DNA of 64,000 bases from Leptospira sanjuanensis (GTDB lineage: Bacteria; Spirochaetota; Leptospiria; Leptospirales; Leptospiraceae), in assembly GCF_022267325.1 (NCBI RefSeq), contig NZ_JAIZBG010000001.1, positions 2,454,001-2,518,000 of the forward strand, in the 5' to 3' direction. The translations under genes and the position numbers were made by a program. Under the pieces are notes generated by a model. That model ran no database searches. It was not told where the DNA came from and saw only the letters and a list, made by a program, of their open reading frames with translations. Of this stretch, positions 54,894-64,000 are shown one piece after another; position 1 is the stretch's first letter; every line of letters begins with the position of its first letter.

Positions 54894-56137
54894 CCCATTT
54901 TAAAAAACCCGCACCTAAAAAATCCCTTCGGCTAAAAACTCGAAAGCCGGAGGGAAATCCCAAGGAACGTCCCCGACAAAATTCCTCTCCTTCCAAATCG
55001 GAATGGGATTTTTCAAAACCGGATTCTTTCGAATACCACGCTTCTTGTCCGGACGGATTGTCCGGCCTTTTGCGCGAGGAAGTATTGGAAGCCGGTTTAA
55101 AGATCGTCGCCGAAAACCGCGGGGGAGTTTTTTTTCAAGGTTCGTCCAAGGCGTTGAAGGATTTCATTCTTTCCACCGGAATCGCATCCGGGATCAGCGT
55201 TTCCCTTAAATTCTGGAGAGTGGAAGATCCGGACGATCTCTACAATCAAGCGCTCGAGTTTCCTTTCGAAAGAATTTTCGGCTCGGAACATTCGATCCGA
55301 ATCGATTCCACCACCAAAGACGCGTTAAAAGATTCACGTTATGCGACATACCGACTGAAGGACGCGATCTTCGACAGGTTCCGTTCCAAAGGAAAAGAAC
55401 CCCCGAAAATTTCGCGCGAAGAACCGGATTTTCTACTCTATCTTCGTTCCCATTCCGAACACGCAAAACTTTCCCTCGGTTTAAACACGAGACCTCTCCA
55501 ACAACGAGGTCACGGAAGAATCGGCGGAGAAGCGCCCGTCCGGGAGATTCTCGCGTCGGCGCTCGTTCGTTATTCGGGATGGGACGCCAAATCACCGTTA
55601 TACGATCCGTTCTGCGGTTCGGGAACCGTCGTGATCGAGGCGGCCCTGAAACTTTTATACGGCGGTTATACGAATTACAGAAGTCTGGATTCTTCCCTTC
55701 CGTTTCAAAAACTGTTCGGCGAGCCGACTCGCAGGGAGAATGAGAAGAATTCTTCCGCTGCGAAAATTTTCGCTTCCGACTTGGATGAAAAGGCTTTGAA
55801 TCTCGCGAGACTGAACGCGAAGAATGCGGGAGTGGATCACCTCATCACTTTTTTTGAATCCGATGCGACCGTCTCCGAAAACGAACATAAGATATCGGGC
55901 GGTTATATCGTGACCAATCCTCCGTATGGAGTTCGTCTCGGAACCAAGGAGGAAGCCAAGGAGATTTATACGGCTTGGGGGAAGCGGCTCAAGGACCATT
56001 TTGCGGGCAACGTACTCGCGATCGTCTGCGGCGACACTTCGCTCTTGGGTTTTTTAAAACTCAAAAAAGACAAGGAACAATCCCTGACAATCGGGAAGCT
56101 CAAAGGAAAATTGGTTGCCTACACTCTGGGCAAATAA
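54890..56137 (+). CDS. THUMP-domain rRNA methyltransferase (RlmL/YcbY type)
   Basis: 415 residues, GTG start overlapping the bfr stop (GTGA). A basic, disordered N-terminus of about 45 residues is followed by a THUMP domain (about 48-200, [19 protein letters not shown]). A Rossmann methyltransferase follows, with [35 protein letters not shown] and [12 protein letters not shown], the NPPY motif of N-methylation. This is the domain order of enzymes making N2-methylguanosine in 23S rRNA (RlmL N-terminal half). It lacks the second methyltransferase domain of E. coli RlmKL. It follows bacterioferritin for no evident functional reason. Confidence 0.88.
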
Positions 56138-56152
56138 TCGAATCAAAAAAGA

Positions 56153-57283
<1,131 letters not shown>

Positions 57284-57290
57284 TATTCTA

Positions 57291-57611
57291 ATGAATTCTC
57301 TCGTTTTCTTATACGACGGCGATTGTTCTTTCTGTGCGAATCTCGCAGCGAAACTGCAATCGATCAACCTCGACCCAAAGATCCGCTTTCGTTCGTTCCG
57401 CGATTTTTCGGAAAAAGAGTTACGGGAAATCCATCCTTCTTTGAACGTTTCCGTGGCGGAAGGGAACGTGCAGATGATCGCGGATGGAAGAAGATACCCC
57501 GGCTTTTTCGCGATCCGCAAACTCAGCCATTCCCTCAAAGGATATCGGTGGATCGCACCGCTTTTGTATCTTCCGTTGATTCCTATTTTCGGAATGATAG
57601 GAATCGGTCTA

Positions 57612-57635
<24 letters not shown>
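57291..57635 (+). CDS. DCC-family thiol-disulfide oxidoreductase-like protein (DUF393)
   Basis: 114 residues. The start [20 protein letters not shown] carries the DxxCxxC motif that names the family, and [14 protein letters not shown] and [16 protein letters not shown] follow as expected. It has a thioredoxin-like fold and one hydrophobic segment at the end. A redox role is likely but the partner is unknown. Its end overlaps the convergent diiron-protein gene by 24 bp. Confidence 0.85.
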
Positions 57636-58307
<672 letters not shown>

Positions 58308-58317
58308 AAATTCAAGT

Positions 58318-59594
58318 CTATGTCCGTGAGAGAATCCGACGGATCTTTTTTTGAGAATATAAAAATCGATCCGTTTCGAATTCTCTGCGAGCGATGTTTA
58401 AAATCTCTTGAAACAAGGTTTTTTCGTCCCCTAGGCTCTGACGATAACAAATCGGAAAGCTGGAATAAAACGGGGACAAACCCGGAGTTAAATTGATTTC
58501 CAGAAAGAAGGGATTTCCCGAAGAATCCAATTTCCAGTCGAGTCTTGCCGCGCCGGAAGTTCCCAAAGATTTGCAAAGATGAAGACTTTGTTCCTGAAGG
58601 AATGTTTCCAATCGGGACGGACAATCGAATACGAGCGTCTCCGGCATTCGATCTTTGGATTTCGTTTTTTCCCCGTAGACTTCCTCGACTTTGAGCGCTT
58701 CCTGCAAGATCAATCTCCCGGCCCCGGTTGCGCGGTAACCGAGAGTTTCCGAACCCATTACGGAAATCGTATATTCAGTTCCTCTTAAATACGTTTCGAC
58801 TAAGTAAGGGAAGAATTCCTCCGGGTTCGCGGATAAAAATGCGCGTAGTTCGGACAAGTCGTGAACGATATTTCGTTCACCGATTCCGAGGCTGGAACCT
58901 TCTCCCGCGGGTTTCACGAAAGCGGGAAATGAAACTCCGTTCGGAAGAACTGCGTTTTCCCGGGAAAAAACGCGTCGTGTTTTCAAGAACGAATCTTCTT
59001 TTAAAAAAACGAGATCTTGTTTTTTCATGGGAGAATTTCGATCTGCAACGGAAACGTTTTGCAGATTCTCCGTCATCGTATTCTTGGAACGCACCAAAAA
59101 CCCCGGAGCCACGGGCAATCCGATCGAATCCGCAAAGATCCGCGTCAGATTCTTATCCAAAGAAACGCTCTGTGCATAGCCGTCCGAGCCTGTATGGGGA
59201 AACCCGAACAATTCCGCCGCGGCCGGAATCAAGGACTCCCGATTGCGGGACCGAAATCCTTCCATCAAATGAAACAAGACGGGACGTTCTTTGCGATCCA
59301 AACGTGCGTAAACCTGCAGAGTTTCCAAAAGCTCTTCGGGTGTAGTTACGAGTTCCACCCTTTCATCCATGTCGCTTAACAATTTCGTGATCGAATCGAC
59401 CGAAATTTTCGATTCCCACTCTTGTTTATAGTGGTCCGGAATCTCTCCTTCGAACTCGTACAGATCCGCATACAACAAAACGGTGGGCTTTTTGTTTCGA
59501 TCAAATTCGCCCGCTCCGAACGTTTCGGGAAGACCGGATCGACTCGTATTCGAAAGGCCCGCTTCTTTTTCGTCTCTGTTTCGCGTTTCTTCTT

Positions 59595-59598
<4 letters not shown>
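58318..59598 (-). CDS. D-alanine-D-alanine-ligase-like ATP-grasp enzyme
   Basis: 426 residues. ATP-grasp blocks of the Ddl family are clear: [40 protein letters not shown] and the metal-binding end [20 protein letters not shown] followed by NLTPGLSP. The N-terminus ([19 protein letters not shown]) and a Lys/Ser-rich central stretch are unlike canonical Ddl, which is about 310-360 residues. It forms an amide between two amino acids or similar carboxylates; D-Ala need not be the substrate. Its ATG overlaps the stop of the lysine 2,3-aminomutase gene, suggesting a coupled pathway using beta-lysine. Confidence 0.8.
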
Positions 59599-60854
<1,256 letters not shown>

Positions 60855-60884
60855 AAGAGGGTTCTTCCTATTTTCTCCGTGTAG

Positions 60885-60923
<39 letters not shown>

Positions 60924-60948
60924 GACCCGTTTTCAGAAACTGTCCGTG

Positions 60949-61623
60949 ATGACTGCATTTTCCGGCGATTTTCTCCAGGCTCTTGCCTTCGACGTGGACG
61001 GGACCTTATTCTCCTCCGAAGAAATCATTCTCGAAGTCTATCGCGACTCGATCCGTAATTTTTCCGAAACCACGGGGATTCCGATCGAACTTCCGTCCCG
61101 GGACAGAATCATGATGGAAATCGGAAAACCGGTCAAAACGATCTTTCAAAATCTTCTCCCTCAACTCAACGAAGAACAAAGAGACGGCATTTCCGACAGC
61201 GTATTGAAATTCTTATGCCAACGCATCCGAAACGGAGAGGGAGAATTCTACCCCGGCGTCAAAGAAACGATCGAATCCCTTTCCAAAAAAGGATTCCGCA
61301 TCCTGGCCGCCTCAAACGGCAGAAGACCGTATGTCGAAACCATTTTGGAAGTTGCAGGTGTTCTTTCCTTTTTCGATCCGATTCTCGTCCTGGACAACGA
61401 TCGGATCAAGACCAAGGGAGGAATTCTCAAAGAATACGTAAAACTCTACGGTCTTGAACCGGACAAAATCCTCATGATCGGAGACAGACTTTCGGACCAC
61501 GAAGCGGCCCGTCAAAACGGATGCCCGTTCGCATTCTGCGCCTACGGTCACGCGCCCGCCGGGGAAATCCCCGACTTTGAATTGGAACTCAAAAACCTTA
61601 CGGATCTGACCGCAATCCTGTAG
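60949..61623 (+). CDS. HAD-family phosphatase
   Basis: 224 residues from ATG 60949. Motif I is [10 protein letters not shown] (nucleophile Asp), motif II is AASNGRRP, motif III Lys is in [12 protein letters not shown], and motif IV is [18 protein letters not shown]. The alpha-helical cap sits after motif I, as in phosphoglycolate phosphatase or beta-phosphoglucomutase-like enzymes. Its substrate cannot be told from sequence. It is divergent from the lysine 2,3-aminomutase gene, whose start is 95 bp away. Confidence 0.85.
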   Translation: MTAFSGDFLQALAFDVDGTLFSSEEIILEVYRDSIRNFSETTGIPIELPSRDRIMMEIGKPVKTIFQNLLPQLNEEQRDGISDSVLKFLCQRIRNGEGEFYPGVKETIESLSKKGFRILAASNGRRPYVETILEVAGVLSFFDPILVLDNDRIKTKGGILKEYVKLYGLEPDKILMIGDRLSDHEAARQNGCPFAFCAYGHAPAGEIPDFELELKNLTDLTAIL

Positions 61624-61667
61624 ATTTTTGCCTGCATAGAATTCCCTTTTTTTCCGAAAATGAAAAC

Positions 61668-62507
61668 GTGCCGGATTCCGAAAAAAGAAAAAATCTCATC
61701 TTCATACTCGCCGGAATTATTTTTACATTGGTGCTTTTGGATAAAAGCACCGGGTCCGGTTTTTCCATTTCCGGCGCGGGATTTCAGGGGTTTCGCAACA
61801 TCGGTAAGTTTGGCCCCGAATCCTCCTCTTCTCCAAAGGGAAATCTCAATCACAAAGAAATCATGGATCAAGCCGAGGATGAAATCTTAGGCGAACTTCT
61901 CCAAAATGGAGACGTGCAGACTTCTTCCGAAAACGCAAACTCCATCGAAGAGGATTTGGACGAGGACAATCTCGTTCCCGTTCTCGAACCTCCGATTACG
62001 AACGTTTTATCCGAAAAAGAATCGGAACACGGTTCCGCACACGCAAGCGTTCCGATCCCGAGCGAAAAGGGAGAATTGTCTTTGTATTTTCTGAAGTTCT
62101 ACGGAAAAGGAAACAAAAGTCATTCCCGGCTCGTGAAGGTTTTGCGTCTTTCCAAAGGAGGAGATCGGGTCAAGCTCATCCTGAATTCCCTGATCGCGGG
62201 ACCGGTTTCTGTGGAAAAAGAAAAAGGAATTTTGAATTCGATTCCGCAATCCCTGCGCTATGACTCCGATTACGAAATCCAAAACGGGGTTTTGAAACTT
62301 TCTTTAAGCGGGGATTTGGAACGAGGCGCCGGGCCTGAAATTCTTAAGGATCGAATCGATCAGCTTACTTACAGCCTTATGGAGAATCTCCCGATCCGAG
62401 GCATTCAACTCTCCATCAACGGTAAATTTGTGCGTTCTCTCGGCGGAGAAGGAATGCCGTTGCCCTCTCTTCTGACCAAAAACCCGAGAAAGATCGTCGT
62501 TTTTTAA
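61668..62507 (+). CDS. GerMN-domain protein, probably exported
   Basis: 279 residues, GTG start. An N-terminal hydrophobic helix (about 8-27) serves as a signal anchor. A low-complexity acidic linker spans about 60-130. The C-terminal half has the GerMN pattern: [33 protein letters not shown] and [21 protein letters not shown]. GerMN domains are found in envelope and spore-germination lipoproteins of unknown binding partner. There is no lipobox. It is likely co-transcribed with the HAD gene 44 nt upstream. Confidence 0.78.
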   Translation: MPDSEKRKNLIFILAGIIFTLVLLDKSTGSGFSISGAGFQGFRNIGKFGPESSSSPKGNLNHKEIMDQAEDEILGELLQNGDVQTSSENANSIEEDLDEDNLVPVLEPPITNVLSEKESEHGSAHASVPIPSEKGELSLYFLKFYGKGNKSHSRLVKVLRLSKGGDRVKLILNSLIAGPVSVEKEKGILNSIPQSLRYDSDYEIQNGVLKLSLSGDLERGAGPEILKDRIDQLTYSLMENLPIRGIQLSINGKFVRSLGGEGMPLPSLLTKNPRKIVVF

Positions 62508-62625
62508 TCGTCAAACAACGAGTACAGGCAAAGTCGCTTGAACCGGACGATAAATCCTGATTGTTTATAGAATAGCGTTTTTAAAATGAGGAAGCCGGGT
62601 TCCGTTTCGGAGTTTGCAATACCGC

Positions 62626-63858
62626 ATGAGATTTTTTTTGGGAAACAATCAAAAAATAAAACTCCTCGCTCGGAGAGTTTTTTTCAATCCGTTCCCGGAA
62701 GATTATCTGAGAATCTATCAACCGGACATCCGAAGAGCGACGGTCATTTACTTTTTCTTCTGCATCGGAATCAGTTTTCTTTCCGCCTTGGTCCCCGACG
62801 GCGCCTCTCCTCTCGGTGAAGAAAATCGCGTCCTTGTATACTCCCGTTTGACGGTCGTATTGTTGTCCGCTTTTTTTGCATTTCTACTTATAAAATGGAA
62901 ATCCTCTTTTCGCAGAACCATCGAACGATTCAGTATTTTTTCCTCGGGCACGATCGTGTTTTCGATTCTTCCGTACGTGTTTTTGGATTCGGAAAGAATG
63001 GGACTTTACTTTCATTTTTATACGACCCTCGTCGTGAGCGGAAACATTCTGCTTTGGTTCACGGGAACGACCGTGATCTTTTTCAATGCGCTCTTTTACT
63101 TCTCTTTGGTTTTATGCACCACGTTAACCGGAAACGCGACCGCTTTGCAGCACGACTTTGCAAACGTTCTGATTTATCTTTTTACGGGAGTGTTCGGAAA
63201 TCTTCTCATCAATTTCTGGAGAGTGATGGATCACCGCGCCAAGAAAAAACTGCAGAAGGCGGTGAACAAACTTAGGGATAAGAACATTCAAATCGAAAAA
63301 ATTTCCAAGGTGGACGAGCTTACGCGGCTTTACAACCGGAGATATCTGATCGAACAGTTCGAACTCTTTCTAAAGCGCGCACAACGTTATAAATTCTCCC
63401 TTGCGATGATCATCTTGGATATGGATTATCTCAAGGAAATCAACGATTCTTACGGACATCTCGCGGGGGATTCGGCCTTAAAGACGATTTCCGACGTGAT
63501 GAAACAAAGGGTAAGGGCGACGGATATCTGTTCGCGGATCGGCGGGGACGAGTTTTGTATTCTTCTCGACGCGATCAAAAAAGACGATCTTTCTCAGCTT
63601 TGCGAAAAGTTGCGCAAGGAAGTTTCCGAAAAGGAATTGTCTTATCGAACCAAAAGCGGAGCTTCCGTAAAAATTTCCGTTTCGATTGGGGCCTGTATCT
63701 TCGGCCCCGAGGAAGAATTCAGTTTCGACGATATCTATCACTCCATCGATTCGGCCTTATACGAATCGAAAAAAAAAGGACGCAACCGGGTTTCGTTTAT
63801 CGAACCGATCCGTTACTTTCCGAAAGAAACTCCCGGAACGACTACGGCTGCTTCTTAG
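62626..63858 (+). CDS. Membrane diguanylate cyclase
   Basis: 410 residues from ATG 62626, with a TTG at 62614 as alternative. Six hydrophobic helices occupy about residues 40-200. They are followed by a short coiled coil ([13 protein letters not shown]) and a GGDEF domain (about 235-390). The active site reads RIGGDEF, and the magnesium aspartate is in [13 protein letters not shown]. There is no upstream RxxD inhibitory site in the usual position. It makes cyclic di-GMP from two GTP at the inner membrane, with its MASE-like membrane region as the likely sensor. It overlaps the convergent final gene by 17 bp. Confidence 0.9.
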   Translation: MRFFLGNNQKIKLLARRVFFNPFPEDYLRIYQPDIRRATVIYFFFCIGISFLSALVPDGASPLGEENRVLVYSRLTVVLLSAFFAFLLIKWKSSFRRTIERFSIFSSGTIVFSILPYVFLDSERMGLYFHFYTTLVVSGNILLWFTGTTVIFFNALFYFSLVLCTTLTGNATALQHDFANVLIYLFTGVFGNLLINFWRVMDHRAKKKLQKAVNKLRDKNIQIEKISKVDELTRLYNRRYLIEQFELFLKRAQRYKFSLAMIILDMDYLKEINDSYGHLAGDSALKTISDVMKQRVRATDICSRIGGDEFCILLDAIKKDDLSQLCEKLRKEVSEKELSYRTKSGASVKISVSIGACIFGPEEEFSFDDIYHSIDSALYESKKKGRNRVSFIEPIRYFPKETPGTTTAAS

Positions 63859-64000
63859 GAGCGGGAAGCTCGTAGTGAAAGGTGATTTCGCAATACGCGC
63901 CGTCGTCGATATAACGAGTGCTCGTCGCTTCCATAAAAAACTGTCTGTTCTTTTGTTCTGGTTCCAACTCTTCGAGTTTGCGGGCAGCGATGGACTTGGC
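63842..64000 (-). CDS. C-terminal end of an unrecognised protein
   Basis: The last 52 codons of a minus-strand gene that continues past the right edge. The sequence [20 protein letters not shown] and [13 protein letters not shown] looks like strands of a beta-rich domain. The codon pattern and the clean reading to a TAG at 63842 make it likely to be real, but I do not recognise the family. It overlaps the diguanylate cyclase gene tail to tail by 17 bp. Confidence 0.6.
   Translation of the reverse strand, partial: AKSIAARKLEELEPEQKNRQFFMEATSTRYIDDGAYCEITFHYELPAPKKQP

Overview
The window comes from the large chromosome of a pathogenic (P1 clade) Leptospira. The clearest marker is a full-length gene for LipL32, the abundant surface lipoprotein confined to pathogenic leptospires. 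It differs at a modest number of positions from the L. interrogans protein as I remember it. Periplasmic-flagellum genes, a 7TM-SpoIIE-TPR phosphatase, a class III cyclase and many two- to five-gene operons also fit Leptospira. GC content by eye is in the mid-40s percent, higher than I expect for L. interrogans, so one of the other P1 species is more likely. I cannot name the species from this sequence alone.

Layout. 1-6.2 kb: start of metK, a small ParB-domain protein, lipL32 with its terminator, an acyl-CoA dehydrogenase, a short-chain dehydrogenase-like protein and a membrane adenylate cyclase whose stop codon lies inside a 5 x 76-bp tandem repeat. 6.6-9.6 kb: two small membrane proteins, an Mpo1-like protein and a class II photolyase. 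9.7-11.8 kb: groES-groEL behind two CIRCE-like operators. 11.9-18.7 kb: SIMPL, DUF1579 and STAS-like proteins, then a tight run of ATP-grasp enzyme, two methyltransferases and a YihY/BrkB membrane protein that carries a large beta-propeller-like insertion. 18.8-22.9 kb, minus strand: the flagellar operon flgG-flgA-flgH-flgI-flgJ with 4-nt overlaps between the last four genes. 22.9-31.4 kb: a repeat-rich spacer, a DNA methyltransferase-like protein, a lipoprotein resembling an OXA beta-lactamase with lost catalytic lysines, a CPA2 antiporter and a large sensor kinase.

31.4-45.1 kb looks the most accessory-like. It holds a broken cytochrome-like gene, an XRE-cupin regulator with an unusual leader and operator-like repeats, a second DNA methyltransferase, a divergent arsenosugar-type cluster (radical SAM ArsS, a peroxidase-like protein and DUF4395, facing a rhodanese, a pentaheme cytochrome and two glycosyltransferases), a heavy-metal RND pump and a RelE-type toxin-antitoxin pair. 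45.2-64 kb returns to housekeeping and signalling genes: a two-domain ThyX-like protein, an M20 peptidase, the SpoIIE phosphatase, an M24 aminopeptidase, a heptosyltransferase-like enzyme, a thiolase homologue without the catalytic cysteine, bacterioferritin, an rRNA methyltransferase, an N-acetylglutamate synthase-like protein, a DCC thiol protein, a diiron redox protein, a lysine 2,3-aminomutase paired with a D-Ala-D-Ala-ligase-like enzyme, a HAD phosphatase, a GerMN protein and a diguanylate cyclase. The end of one more minus-strand gene runs off the right edge.

No tRNA, rRNA, insertion sequence, prophage or CRISPR array was seen. All family assignments rest on reading the protein sequences by eye; no database search was run.
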